Of a DNA stretch of 64,000 nt, positions 17,795 to 27,677 are shown piece after piece. The notes under the pieces are model-generated. The model did not search any database. It saw nothing but the letters and a program-made list of their open reading frames with translations, and was not told where the DNA came from. Both the position numbers and the translations under genes were made by a program. The DNA comes from JBAYDV01 sp041672845 (GTDB lineage: Bacteria > Bacteroidota > Bacteroidia > Bacteroidales > UBA932). The stretch is taken from NCBI GenBank assembly GCA_041672845.1, contig JBAYYV010000007.1, positions 1 through 64,000 of the forward strand. Reading direction: 5' to 3'. How positions within the stretch are numbered: the first letter of the stretch is position 1; every line of letters starts with the position of its first letter.

Positions 17795-19564
17795 ATGAAA
17801 TCATTTTTCAAAACATTATTTGCTTCATTTTTTGGAGCATTATTAGCATTAGCTTTTTTCTTTTTGATAGGATTTTCTATCATAAGTAGTTTTAATGCTA
17901 AAACTGAAGTTAGTATACCTAGCTCAGCTATTCTAAAACTTGATTTTAATGAATCTTTAGCTGAACAAACATCTAAAGAATCATTTAATTTCGATTTAAA
18001 CATAATTCCTTATATTAATACATCTTCAAATAATAAGCTAGGCATTTTAGACGCTGTTAAAGCAGTCAATATAGCTTCTCAAGACCCTGCTATTAAATTA
18101 ATATACATCAATCCTACTAATTTAGCAGGAGATATGACCCAATTAGAAGAATTAAGAAAAGCTCTTGAAAATTTCAAGGCTTCAGGTAAACCTATCGTTT
18201 CTTATAGTGAAAACTATTCACAGCTAGGTTACTATTTATCTTCTGTAGGTGATAAAGTTTATATTAACCCTATGGGAACTAACCAATTAATGGGATTATC
18301 TGCTCAAATAATGTATTTAAAAGACATTTTAGATAAAATCGGAGTAAATGTTCAGTTAATTAGACATGGTAAATACAAATCAGCTGGTGAGCAATACATA
18401 ACTAATCATATGAGTAAAGCTAACAAAGAACAACAAACTGTTATGTTAACTAGCATATGGAAAGAATTATCAGAAGCTATTTGCAAATCACGTAATATAG
18501 ATATTAATCAGTTTAACGAAGACATTAATAATCTATCAGTCATAACAGCTGATCAAATGGTCGAAGCTGGTCTTGTAGATAAGACTATGACTAGAGATGA
18601 GATGAATAAACAGCTTTGTTTACTATTTAATGTAAAAAACCCTTCTAAGCTAAAAATGGTTAGCCTAAGTAAATATGCAAAAGTAAAATTAAAAACGAAT
18701 GTTAAAGCTAAAAATAAAATAGCTATTTTATATGCTACAGGGGAAATCGTAGATGGTAGTGACCATTCAAAACTAGCCACTGAAGATTTTATTCCATTAA
18801 TTAGAAAAGTAAGAAAAGATAGTAGTATTAAAGCTGTCGTTCTTAGAGTTAATTCTCCAGGCGGAAGTGCTATAGCTGCTGAACTAATGAGAACAGAGTT
18901 AATGCTTCTTCAAGAAGATAAACCTCTAATTTTATCATTTGGTAATTATGCTGCCTCAGGTGGATATTGGATTTCAGCTAATTGCGAAAAAATATTTACT
19001 GATAATATGACTTTAACTGGTTCTATTGGAGTATTTAGTATGATTCCTGAAATCGGCGGAGTAATAAGAAATAAACTTCATATTAATCCTCAAACAATTT
19101 CTACTCATAGACATGCTGACATGATGAAATTAATGAGACCTTTCGATAAAGAAGAAACTCGTTATATGCAAGCAGGAATAGAACAAGTTTATACTAACTT
19201 CCTTTCTATAGTATCTAATGGTAGAAGTATGACTACAGAAAAAGTAGATAGTATCGCTCAAGGTAGAGTTTGGACGGGATATAATGCTATTAAAATAGGA
19301 CTAGTAGATGAAATCGGTGGATTAAATGATGCTCTAGAGTATGCATCTGAAATTACTGGATTAGAAGAATACAGATTAGTCTCTTATCCAAAACAAAGAA
19401 ATAGTATTTCTGAACTTATGAGTAATATGAATCAGGCTGCCGCCAATATAAATTTCTTCAGCAACGCTACTCCAGAAGATATTTATAATCAAGTAGCTTC
19501 TGACCTAGAAAAAAGTAAGGGAATCTATGCTAGAATCCCTTATATAATGAACATTAGTAAATAA
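17795..19564 (+). CDS. sppA: Signal peptide peptidase SppA, 67K type
   Basis: SppA is a membrane-bound serine protease that removes leftover signal peptides. The 589-residue length is that of the long form with two tandem crotonase-like domains. One N-terminal membrane segment spans about 9-35. The catalytic lysine is in RHGKYKSAGEQY near 190-200, and the serine nucleophile is in SFGNYAASGGYW near 388-400, with TLTGSIGVF just after. It stands alone between divergent and convergent neighbours, and its terminator lies inside the end of tilS. Confidence 0.95.
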   Translation: MKSFFKTLFASFFGALLALAFFFLIGFSIISSFNAKTEVSIPSSAILKLDFNESLAEQTSKESFNFDLNIIPYINTSSNNKLGILDAVKAVNIASQDPAIKLIYINPTNLAGDMTQLEELRKALENFKASGKPIVSYSENYSQLGYYLSSVGDKVYINPMGTNQLMGLSAQIMYLKDILDKIGVNVQLIRHGKYKSAGEQYITNHMSKANKEQQTVMLTSIWKELSEAICKSRNIDINQFNEDINNLSVITADQMVEAGLVDKTMTRDEMNKQLCLLFNVKNPSKLKMVSLSKYAKVKLKTNVKAKNKIAILYATGEIVDGSDHSKLATEDFIPLIRKVRKDSSIKAVVLRVNSPGGSAIAAELMRTELMLLQEDKPLILSFGNYAASGGYWISANCEKIFTDNMTLTGSIGVFSMIPEIGGVIRNKLHINPQTISTHRHADMMKLMRPFDKEETRYMQAGIEQVYTNFLSIVSNGRSMTTEKVDSIAQGRVWTGYNAIKIGLVDEIGGLNDALEYASEITGLEEYRLVSYPKQRNSISELMSNMNQAAANINFFSNATPEDIYNQVASDLEKSKGIYARIPYIMNISK

Positions 19565-19570
19565 CTAATA

Positions 19571-20923
19571 TTATAAAACAATTTCAACCTCGGCTATTAT
19601 TTTAGTCGAGGTTTTTATTTTATATCTATCATCTATTCTAAGACCTAAAACACATGATATTTCACTACCGCTAAAAATAATAGGCTGCATATCTTTGGCT
19701 CTTTTACTTAACTTGAGATCTGTATAAAAATCACTTATTTTCTTAAATCCTTTCTTCATACCTAGTGGTTTAAATTTATCAGCTGCTTGCCAGCTTCTTA
19801 CAGTTAATGGCATCTTAAGTAATTCTCCATCCAGAAACAACTGACCTTCATGTACAGCAGAAGGATTAAAATGATAAGGTTTTACGAAAAGATCAAATTT
19901 AAAAGTTATTCCTTCAAATGTATAAATTCCAGGTTCAGTAATAATTAATTCTTTTACGCTAGTATCAGGAATTAAATATATTCTAATATTACCCCTATCT
20001 ATTAATAATTCGTGAGTCTGGGATCTAAAGACTTTTCCAGTTTGTCCTTTCCCCTTACTTTTAATAGAAGTCATCACCTGAGATATCTGTGAAGCATTAA
20101 ACCCTTTTTCATTAATTAATCTATAAATCCAATATTCAGGATGTTTCTCAGCTAGTAATTTATCTATATCGATAAGAAATTCACCATTTTCTTCTGTATA
20201 TAAAGAGCCCTTATGACTTTCATAAACATCCTCTAATACATCGAAGGCCTGAGTGAAATAATTACTACTACGAAATACGCTATTAATGAAGGAAGGATTA
20301 ATTTTAGAAAATTCAGGGAAAATAACATTCCTTAATCTATTTCTAGAATAATGTGATTCGAAGTTAGTTTTATCATCTCTATGACTATTTCCCTGCTTAT
20401 TCATATATTCATTAATCTCAGATCTTGTAACAGAAATCAATGGTCTAATAATCTTATCATTTACAGCTCTAATACCTAATAAACCTTTAACTCCTGTACC
20501 TCTTAAAAGGTTCAAGAATAAAGTTTCCACGCTATCATTAAGATTATGAGCTACTGCTAAAAAGTCGTATGAATATTTGTCTATTAATTCATAGAACCAA
20601 TTATATCTTAAATCTCTAGCAGACATCTGAGTAGATATAGAATTCTCTCTAGCATACTTATGAGTATCTACCGTAATAGTATGAAATTTTATACCTCTCT
20701 CATTCGCCCAGTCTTTTACGAACTGCTGATCCAAATCACAATCTCCTTTTCTCAATGTAAAATTCACATGAGCTATAGCGAATTCTGGCTTTAATGGACT
20801 ATCATAAAATAAATTAGCCATACACATTGAATCTACCCCACCACTGACTGTAACAAGATATTTTTTGTTCTTAATCTCTCCATTAGAAAGTTCTAATAGA
20901 GAATTATCAAATTTAGTCTGCAT
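19571..20923 (-). CDS. tilS: tRNA(Ile)-lysidine synthetase
   Basis: TilS converts C34 of the CAT-anticodon isoleucine tRNA to lysidine, which makes it read AUA, a common codon in this AT-rich genome. The 450-residue protein has the ATP PP-loop VSGGVDSMCMANLF near 27-40, the HNLNDSVETLFLNLLRGTG block near 125-143, and a C-terminal domain from about 365 with RSWQAADKFKPLGMKK. Only 5 bp separate it from the DUF3078 gene upstream, so they may be co-transcribed. Confidence 0.95.
   Translation of the reverse strand: MQTKFDNSLLELSNGEIKNKKYLVTVSGGVDSMCMANLFYDSPLKPEFAIAHVNFTLRKGDCDLDQQFVKDWANERGIKFHTITVDTHKYARENSISTQMSARDLRYNWFYELIDKYSYDFLAVAHNLNDSVETLFLNLLRGTGVKGLLGIRAVNDKIIRPLISVTRSEINEYMNKQGNSHRDDKTNFESHYSRNRLRNVIFPEFSKINPSFINSVFRSSNYFTQAFDVLEDVYESHKGSLYTEENGEFLIDIDKLLAEKHPEYWIYRLINEKGFNASQISQVMTSIKSKGKGQTGKVFRSQTHELLIDRGNIRIYLIPDTSVKELIITEPGIYTFEGITFKFDLFVKPYHFNPSAVHEGQLFLDGELLKMPLTVRSWQAADKFKPLGMKKGFKKISDFYTDLKLSKRAKDMQPIIFSGSEISCVLGLRIDDRYKIKTSTKIIAEVEIVL
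19586..19619 (+). terminator. sppA terminator, inside the tilS 3' end
   Basis: AACCTCGGCT (19586-19595) pairs with AGTCGAGGTT (19604-19613), with one G-T pair, followed by TTTATTT. It stops transcription 22 nt after the sppA stop codon and is at the same time coding sequence for the last residues of TilS on the other strand. Confidence 0.7.
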
Positions 20924-20928
20924 TATAA

Positions 20929-21978
20929 TTATTTCTTTTTAACGTAATTTCCAAATGTATAAACCAATGCTAGACTAAATATTTCTTTAACCTGTAATCT
21001 CGCTACTGCATTATTCCCATCACTATCCGGTATTTTTATATTATCGTTATAAATAACATTAGTTCTTAATGTCGCTGATATATATTTAGAAAGATTAAAT
21101 GTAGTATCAAACTGCCAATAAACCTGAATATTTTGTGGATTATTTAGATAATCTGAGAATAAAAGTAAAGAGGTATTTACTTTAGCGACTTCAAATTGAT
21201 TTTTATATTCTATTTTTAATTGAGCACCTAGTTCACCTCTAATAAACTGCCCATCTTCATTACCATATGTTGTACGTAAATTTCGATCTTCTACTATTAC
21301 CATATTACCCGTAAAAGGAGAAAAGTTAACGGATAAAGGTCTTATAGGTTTCCAGTCTAGACCTATACCTAAAGAAATATAGGCTGGTGAAAATATATTA
21401 GATACGATTTTCCTATCTGCATCAGCAGAATCATATCCAGGAAACATTTGAGATTTGAAACTAAATAAGGTAGAATAATAAATATTATTTACCATTTTAT
21501 AACCAAGTTTACTAGTTAAGTATATTTGATCCTCACTTTTTTTGAATTGATTAGTTTCATCTAAAGATTCTATAAAACCATAAGAAAACTGACCTCTATT
21601 CTCCCAAAACAAATCATTCTTCGTATAATTAGCATTAACATCTATATAAGCATTCATAGCTATTGATCCAGTACCACCTTCAGCCCAATTAGTCAAAGAC
21701 ACTTGTGAAAAACCCAATTGTCCCAAAAAACCCAACTTCCAATTACTTACAGGTTTAACAATAACTTCAGGTTCTTTAATAGTATCTAATTTAGCAGTTA
21801 GACCAGCCACTATAATTTGAGCTTTAGACATTTGCGTTATTTCAGAAGATGCCACATCTTCGACTAATAAAGTATCAAATACTTTATTAGTAACTGTATC
21901 AGTCTGTGCAGAAAGAATTTGGGTAATCCAAATAAAACATAGACTTAAAATAGAACATATTTTAAATATTTTAGTCAT
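20929..21978 (-). CDS. DUF3078 outer-membrane-type protein
   Basis: The 349-residue exported protein has a signal peptide (about 1-24, ending LSAQ) and belongs to the Bacteroidota DUF3078 family. The marker is LGQLGFSQVSLTNWAEGG near 88-105, followed by strands of alternating polarity (INVNA-type) through to a terminal LALVYTFGNYVKKK. A small beta barrel in the outer membrane is likely. Function unknown. It lies between tilS and a conserved cytoplasmic protein on the same strand. Confidence 0.88.
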   Translation of the reverse strand: MTKIFKICSILSLCFIWITQILSAQTDTVTNKVFDTLLVEDVASSEITQMSKAQIIVAGLTAKLDTIKEPEVIVKPVSNWKLGFLGQLGFSQVSLTNWAEGGTGSIAMNAYIDVNANYTKNDLFWENRGQFSYGFIESLDETNQFKKSEDQIYLTSKLGYKMVNNIYYSTLFSFKSQMFPGYDSADADRKIVSNIFSPAYISLGIGLDWKPIRPLSVNFSPFTGNMVIVEDRNLRTTYGNEDGQFIRGELGAQLKIEYKNQFEVAKVNTSLLLFSDYLNNPQNIQVYWQFDTTFNLSKYISATLRTNVIYNDNIKIPDSDGNNAVARLQVKEIFSLALVYTFGNYVKKK

Positions 21979-22013
21979 ATTATTATTTTTAAAAATGGCT
22001 ATCTAAAATAAAA

Positions 22014-22730
22014 TTAATCGTCATCGACACCTAAAACATCATCAGAATTATAACGGTAACCCATACGTTTACCAGTTTTCATTTTAGCAGACTCTCGTTT
22101 TTCATTTATCTGAGCTACTGAAGCCTGTTTTACTAAATCAAATGGAGGAACCAATAAATCGAAAGATAAAGAATATAATATAGCTGTTTCTACGATAGCC
22201 ATTAATTCTTCTTTATCTATTTGTTTCTTACCGAAATCAGACACTTTCTGTCTTTTCTGTCTTTTGCCTTCTACGAAGAACTGACGATCTTTATTTATAA
22301 AAATTCTAGCTACCATATAACCCAAATCATCCATTCTACTATATTTCATAGAATCAGAAAGGAAATTATAAACATTTATTACACCACAATATGTGTTAAA
22401 CTCATCTTTCTTAGTATATGAATTTTTCCATATTGGGTGATCTCTATCGAACTTAAATACATCAGTATGCATACTAAATACCAATACATCATCAGCAAAT
22501 TTAAGTTCAGCTTCAAATCTTCCTTTATCTCTATATTCTAATCTAACACGACGATCTTTAATATTATCAAGAGAGTCATTAATATCATTACTAACCTCTC
22601 CTAAGATATCCTTTAGAAGGTTAAAGATTTCCAAACACTCATCGAATACAAGAGATTTGATTTGAGATTTACTGTTTAATAATTCAATAATACTTTCCCT
22701 CGAGGAAGGTAAAGGTGCTTCTTTTTCCAT
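22014..22730 (-). CDS. Conserved Bacteroidota protein of unknown function
   Basis: A 238-residue soluble protein with no signal peptide or membrane segment. Residues 25-60 are helical, 60-100 are alternating strands (RVRLEYRDKGRFEAELKF), and an invariant-looking DVFKFDRDHPIWKN block is at about 90-103. The tail is basic (MKTGKRMGYRY) and ends in an acidic VLGVDDD. I recognise it as a type found in the phylum but can name no domain. It starts 25 bp after proS on the same strand. Confidence 0.6.
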   Translation of the reverse strand: MEKEAPLPSSRESIIELLNSKSQIKSLVFDECLEIFNLLKDILGEVSNDINDSLDNIKDRRVRLEYRDKGRFEAELKFADDVLVFSMHTDVFKFDRDHPIWKNSYTKKDEFNTYCGVINVYNFLSDSMKYSRMDDLGYMVARIFINKDRQFFVEGKRQKRQKVSDFGKKQIDKEELMAIVETAILYSLSFDLLVPPFDLVKQASVAQINEKRESAKMKTGKRMGYRYNSDDVLGVDDD

Positions 22731-22755
22731 AATAATTTTTTATCAATATAATTTT

Positions 22756-24249
22756 TTAATAAGATCTTGCAAATATTACTCTTTGTTTAGAAGGTTTCCC
22801 TGAATAAACACATTTACCTTCTTCTTTAACTATAAAACTATCCATAGGAATACAACGAATAGTAGCTTTAGTTTCTTGTTTGATTTTTTCTTCTGTCTCA
22901 GGTGTTCCATCCCAATGACAAAGTAAAAAACCACCTTTTTCTATTTCTACTTTAAATTCTTCCCATGTATCTACTTTTCTAGTATTATTGGCTCTAAAAT
23001 CGTAAGCTTTTTTATAGATATTTTTTTGAATATCAGTTAATAAATTTTTAATGTATTCTACTACATTATCTTTACTAACGATTTCTTTAGTACTGTTATC
23101 TCTTCTAGCTATTTCAAAAGTTCCATTTTCCATATCTCTAGGACCAGCTACGATTCTAATAGGAACACCTTTAAGTTCCCATTCTGCAAATTTATAACCA
23201 GTACGGATATAATCTCTAGTATCTATTTTAATACTTATATTTTCTTTTTTAAGCTGATCAGCTACTACATTGAAATATTCCACTACAGCATCTAATCCCT
23301 CTTCACCTTTATATATAGGGACCATAACTACTTGTATAGGCGCCAACTCTGGTGGTAAAACTAATCCATTGTCGTCAGAATGAGCCATAATCAAAGCTCC
23401 TATTAATCTGGTAGATACACCCCAAGATGTAGCCCAAACATATTCCAACTCACCTTTTTTATTAGCATATTTAACATCGAAAGCTTTAGCAAAATTCTGT
23501 CCTAAAAAATGTGATGTTCCAGCTTGTAAAGCTTTTCCATCCTGCATCATAGCTTCTATACATAAAGTATCTAAAGCCCCTGCAAATCTTTCATTAGGAG
23601 ATTTATGACCTATTACTACAGGAATAGCCATATATTCTCTGACAAATTTAGCATACACATCGACCATTCTTTGGGTCTCTTCTATAGCTTCTTGAGAAGT
23701 AGCATGAGCTGTATGACCTTCTTGCCATAAAAATTCTGTAGTTCTTAAAAATAAACGAGTTCGCATTTCCCATCTAACTACATTTGCCCATTGATTACAT
23801 AATATAGGTAAATCTCTATAAGATTTTATCCAATTTTTATATGTGTTCCATATAATAGTTTCTGATGTCGGTCTAACGATTAATTCTTCTTCCAATTTAG
23901 CAGAAGGATCGACTACTACTCCATCTCCATCAGGGTTATTCATTAATCTATGATGAGTAACCACAGCGCATTCTTTAGCAAAACCTGCTACATGCTCCGC
24001 TTCTTTACTAAAAAAAGATTTAGGAATAAAAAGAGGGAAATAAGCATTTTGATGACCTGTTTCTTTAAACATTTTATCTAAAATAGCTTTCATCTTTTCC
24101 CAGATAGCATAGCCATAAGGTTTTATCACCATACATCCTCTTACTGCAGAACTTTCAGCTAACCCTGCTTTAACTACTAAATCATTATACCATTTAGAAT
24201 AATTTTCTTCTTTATTAGTTACTTCCTTATTAATCACTTGTTTTCCCAT
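22756..24249 (-). CDS. proS: Prolyl-tRNA synthetase, archaeal/eukaryotic type
   Basis: ProRS attaches proline to tRNA-Pro. The 497-residue form without the large editing insertion is the one found in archaea, eukaryotes and Bacteroidota. Motif 2 and its loop appear as RWEMRTRLFLRTTEFLWQEG near 162-181. The anticodon-binding domain starts near 290, with VMVPIYKG. The short C-terminal zinc-binding-like domain ends in SY, as is usual for this type. The -7 box at 24317-24310 leaves a leader of about 60 nt. Confidence 0.97.
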   Translation of the reverse strand: MGKQVINKEVTNKEENYSKWYNDLVVKAGLAESSAVRGCMVIKPYGYAIWEKMKAILDKMFKETGHQNAYFPLFIPKSFFSKEAEHVAGFAKECAVVTHHRLMNNPDGDGVVVDPSAKLEEELIVRPTSETIIWNTYKNWIKSYRDLPILCNQWANVVRWEMRTRLFLRTTEFLWQEGHTAHATSQEAIEETQRMVDVYAKFVREYMAIPVVIGHKSPNERFAGALDTLCIEAMMQDGKALQAGTSHFLGQNFAKAFDVKYANKKGELEYVWATSWGVSTRLIGALIMAHSDDNGLVLPPELAPIQVVMVPIYKGEEGLDAVVEYFNVVADQLKKENISIKIDTRDYIRTGYKFAEWELKGVPIRIVAGPRDMENGTFEIARRDNSTKEIVSKDNVVEYIKNLLTDIQKNIYKKAYDFRANNTRKVDTWEEFKVEIEKGGFLLCHWDGTPETEEKIKQETKATIRCIPMDSFIVKEEGKCVYSGKPSKQRVIFARSY

Positions 24250-24309
24250 TAATACATTATGTTTTCAAATTGGTACATTTTTTGCATATTTAATACAAAC
24301 TAAACACTA

Positions 24310-24317
24310 CAAAAGTA
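24310..24317 (-). promoter_or_regulatory. proS promoter, -7 box
   Basis: TACTTTTG on the minus strand, matching TAnnTTTG, about 60 bp before the proS ATG. Confidence 0.55.
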
Positions 24318-24475
24318 CTAAATATTTTGATATATATTTAATTATATATAGGTATAATTCCAACATTTACAATGTGTTATTTTCAAATATATTTTGAAGT
24401 CCATATTATTTTAATTACATTTACTATAAGATATATAGAAAAGCACTTATAACTTAATAAATATAGGAGGTTATT

Positions 24476-25378
24476 ATGAAAACAAAATTAATTTTATCAA
24501 TCACAGCGATCATTCTACTTTTCACTTCATGTGGAACATCCAATTATGCTTCTAAATTCGAAGATGGTATTTATTCTCGTTCTGAAGGTTCGAAAATAGT
24601 AAATAAAAATGTGGATAAAACTATACTCAAAAATCTAACTTCACAAACTGATACCATTTATATTACTAATACTAAGGAAATGAGTGTCGGAACTAGTTCT
24701 TCTGGCCAAAAATACATAGTATTAAATAATATAGAATTTAATAATTTAGATGGAGGAGCCTATGAAAACAACTTTAATATAGGTAGTCGTTGGGCTTATC
24801 AATATAATTATACATTTAATAGTTTCTTACATCCTTATTACGATTGGAATTACTTCAATACTTGGGGATCATATTATTGGAATCCTTATTATTCATATAA
24901 TCCCTTTATGCATTACCGTCCTTGGTTAGATTCATGGATGTTTGGTCCTAGTTTTTACGGTAATAGTTATGCTAACAGGAATACAAGATGGTCTTCACCT
25001 AGAATAAATAATAAATATTATTATCCAAGAGAATCTACTGAACACCAGAATAATATGAATAGAACTAATTCACTTATTAAGGTTCGTGAAAACAACACTC
25101 GTAATGGTATAATTAGCGGTAGAAGTAAAAATTATAACTCTACTAATGTTATTAGAAAATCTTCTGATTCTAAAGTTATTAACTTACAAGGTAGAGGCTC
25201 TATTAATACTAAACGTTCTACTAATAATGTTTATAATGAATCTTCAAGACATAGTTCTTATCAAGGATCATCTAATTCAGGATCATCTAATGTAGGTTCT
25301 AGTTCAACAAAATCAAATGGATCATCTGGATCATCTGGATCTAATAGAACTACTGGCGGTGGTAGATCTAGAAAATAG
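24476..25378 (+). CDS. Lipoprotein rich in Asn, Ser, Tyr and Trp
   Basis: A 300-residue protein with a lipoprotein signal ending in the lipobox FTSC (Cys19). The middle (about 105-165) is packed with Tyr, Trp, Phe and Asn, as in YDWNYFNTWGSYYW, and the last 70 residues are Ser/Gly/Asn repeats such as GSSGSSGSN. It is probably anchored in the outer membrane, and low-complexity segments of this kind can be sticky or surface exposed. No domain is recognised. A true Shine-Dalgarno AGGAGG (24465-24470) stands 5 nt before the ATG, rare in this phylum. A FadL-like porin gene follows after 44 bp. Confidence 0.7.
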   Translation: MKTKLILSITAIILLFTSCGTSNYASKFEDGIYSRSEGSKIVNKNVDKTILKNLTSQTDTIYITNTKEMSVGTSSSGQKYIVLNNIEFNNLDGGAYENNFNIGSRWAYQYNYTFNSFLHPYYDWNYFNTWGSYYWNPYYSYNPFMHYRPWLDSWMFGPSFYGNSYANRNTRWSSPRINNKYYYPRESTEHQNNMNRTNSLIKVRENNTRNGIISGRSKNYNSTNVIRKSSDSKVINLQGRGSINTKRSTNNVYNESSRHSSYQGSSNSGSSNVGSSSTKSNGSSGSSGSNRTTGGGRSRK

Positions 25379-25422
25379 TAGTAAATTTAAAAGATTATAA
25401 TACATTTAGAATATAATTATTT

Positions 25423-27015
25423 ATGAAAAAATTTGTTATTACTACTTTAGTAATACTTATTGCAATTAGTGGATTATCGCAAAACAGATATGATGCTCTT
25501 AGATATTCGACCGAATATTATCAAGGAACAGCTCGTAGTATGAGTATGGGAAATGCAATGACAGCCTTAGGTGGAGATTTGGGAGCTATAACTCTTAATC
25601 CTGCTGCTTCTGGAATATTTTTACACTCAGAATTTACTCTAACTCCTTCATTATTTACATCGTTTGTAGATACTGATTATCTTGATAATAAAGATCAGAC
25701 TAATCGCACACATTTCGGTTTAGCAAATATAGGTTGGGTATTATCTCTACCTATAAAATCATTATCAGAAATCAAAAATATTAATTTTGCAATAGTAGCG
25801 AATAATACTAACGATTTTACTTATAAAAATTATGCTCATGGTACTGAGACTTTATCAAGTTTCTTAGGTGCAGAAGCTTCTTCCATATCTCCTGATGTCA
25901 CTGGATATCCAAACATAAAAGGATATAATTTAACTATGACTGATGATTATCCTAACAGACCATATGATAATGGAATAGCTCCTTGGTCTAGTATTTTAGG
26001 CTGGAACTCATTTATGTTAGACACTTTAGCTAGTTCTGATCATAGATTCATAGGTGCTACTCAGAATATAGACTCTAATGGAGATTACGTATTAGGCGGT
26101 CCGTTAGATCAGTTTTATAGTAGAAGCATATCTGGATATAATACAAATATTACTCTAAATACATCTATAAATATTTTAGATAAATTATTTATAGGTGCTA
26201 ATTTATCTATTATAGATATTTATTATCATTCTTCATCTAGCTATTCTGAAAAAGCTAAAAATATAGCAAATTTTGATACTGGATTTGAAGAATTTACTTA
26301 TAATCAATTATTAACTACTACTGCTACTGGTATAAAACTTTCCGCTGGTGTCATATACTTTCCTATTAAAGGATTAAGAATAGGTGCATCAGTTAGTACT
26401 CCTACTTGGTTAAATTTAAAAGATAATTGGAAAAACTCTATGTCATCTAGAATCCAAAATCAAGATTTTAATGTAACATCTCCTTCTGGAGAATATGAAT
26501 ATAGAGTAACTTCTCCATTTAAATACGAAATAGGATTAGCCTATATATTAGGAAAACGAGCTATTATTAGTTTAGATTATGAAGGCCTTGATTATAGTGA
26601 AATAAAAATGAAAGGAGATAAATCTATTAATATTAATCCTTTCGAATCTGAAAATGATGATATTTCAAAAGATTTTCAACACGTAAATAATTTTAGATCA
26701 GGATTAGAATTTAGAGCCACACCTAATTTTTCTATCCGTGCAGGTTATGCTTATTACGAACAAACCGATAAGACCTACGATGATTCTAAACAATTTGGAA
26801 CAATCGGTATAGGTTATAAAACTAACAATGCATTCTTTATAGATTTGGCATATATGTATCAGCTTAACAAACAAAATGAACTATATACATTATATAGTGG
26901 ATATGCTGCTGAAAATGAAACTACTGGCCAATCTGCACAATACATATCAGTACCTACTCTTTATGAATCTTCGAGATTTCAAAAAATACTATTAACACTA
27001 GGATTTAGATTTTAA
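25423..27015 (+). CDS. OmpP1/FadL/TodX-family outer membrane transport protein
   Basis: The 530-residue protein has a signal peptide (about 1-20, ending GLSQ). It then shows the family's opening NRYDALRYSTEYYQGTARSM followed by GNAMTALGGDLGAITLNPA, the plug-like N-terminal section. The rest is strands of a beta barrel, closing with the aromatic-ended LTLGFRF. The family takes up hydrophobic molecules such as fatty acids; in Bacteroidota the substrate is generally unknown. It may share the transcript of the lipoprotein gene upstream. Confidence 0.85.
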   Translation: MKKFVITTLVILIAISGLSQNRYDALRYSTEYYQGTARSMSMGNAMTALGGDLGAITLNPAASGIFLHSEFTLTPSLFTSFVDTDYLDNKDQTNRTHFGLANIGWVLSLPIKSLSEIKNINFAIVANNTNDFTYKNYAHGTETLSSFLGAEASSISPDVTGYPNIKGYNLTMTDDYPNRPYDNGIAPWSSILGWNSFMLDTLASSDHRFIGATQNIDSNGDYVLGGPLDQFYSRSISGYNTNITLNTSINILDKLFIGANLSIIDIYYHSSSSYSEKAKNIANFDTGFEEFTYNQLLTTTATGIKLSAGVIYFPIKGLRIGASVSTPTWLNLKDNWKNSMSSRIQNQDFNVTSPSGEYEYRVTSPFKYEIGLAYILGKRAIISLDYEGLDYSEIKMKGDKSININPFESENDDISKDFQHVNNFRSGLEFRATPNFSIRAGYAYYEQTDKTYDDSKQFGTIGIGYKTNNAFFIDLAYMYQLNKQNELYTLYSGYAAENETTGQSAQYISVPTLYESSRFQKILLTLGFRF

Positions 27016-27041
27016 AAAATAATTAGATTCTAATAAATAGT

Positions 27042-27677
27042 TTAGATTCTTAAAAATGACTCAGAAGAAGGTCCTTCATTAAAAAGCAAATCTAAAATAG
27101 ATAGATTATTAATATAACCATACTTATCTGAAAATACCTGATAGTATGGTTTTTGTTTATAGATATTAGGCTTCTTCGGATTAATTAATCTACGTAAATC
27201 TAAATCATCTAAATATTCCTTTTTAAACTTTTCTGTCTTGTCGACTATAGAATTAGTACCTAATAATTCTATAATCTTAGTTAATAAAACATTATTGAGC
27301 TCCCATAAATATTTAGGTTTAGAATCTATGATTTGAAAAATTTCATCTTGATAATGCACTAGAAAAGGAGAATTTCCATAAGCAGAAATGATAGCCATCT
27401 TATGCTGATGTATCCAAGAAGTAGAATAATCTATCATGATCTTGGATATCTTTTTATCTGAAGATTTAATTATGGGTACTATTAAAGTTTCGACACCTTG
27501 AGCACCGAAAATCTCACATCTAGAACGATAAGATTGTTTCTGGTAATTTTCGTGATATTCTATATAAGCCTTATTAGAATTCACTATCGCATAAAAATAA
27601 TCGATAGGAGGAAAATAGGCTGTACTTAAAATACTATTCTTCTGCGGTAAAACTGCTCTCACATTTAATGATTCCAC
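27042..27677 (-). CDS. WbqC-family protein
   Basis: The 211-residue protein has the WbqC-like start STAYFPPIDYFYAIVNSNKA (residues 18-37), SYRSRCEIFGAQG and the LIVPI strand that follows. The family is linked to polysaccharide loci and has no proven activity. The ATG chosen lies 44 nt inside the end of lpxA on the same strand. A GTG at residue 6 is an alternative start, but both overlap lpxA, which suggests translational coupling in the lpxC-lpxA-wbqC transcript. Confidence 0.85.
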   Translation of the reverse strand: MESLNVRAVLPQKNSILSTAYFPPIDYFYAIVNSNKAYIEYHENYQKQSYRSRCEIFGAQGVETLIVPIIKSSDKKISKIMIDYSTSWIHQHKMAIISAYGNSPFLVHYQDEIFQIIDSKPKYLWELNNVLLTKIIELLGTNSIVDKTEKFKKEYLDDLDLRRLINPKKPNIYKQKPYYQVFSDKYGYINNLSILDLLFNEGPSSESFLRI

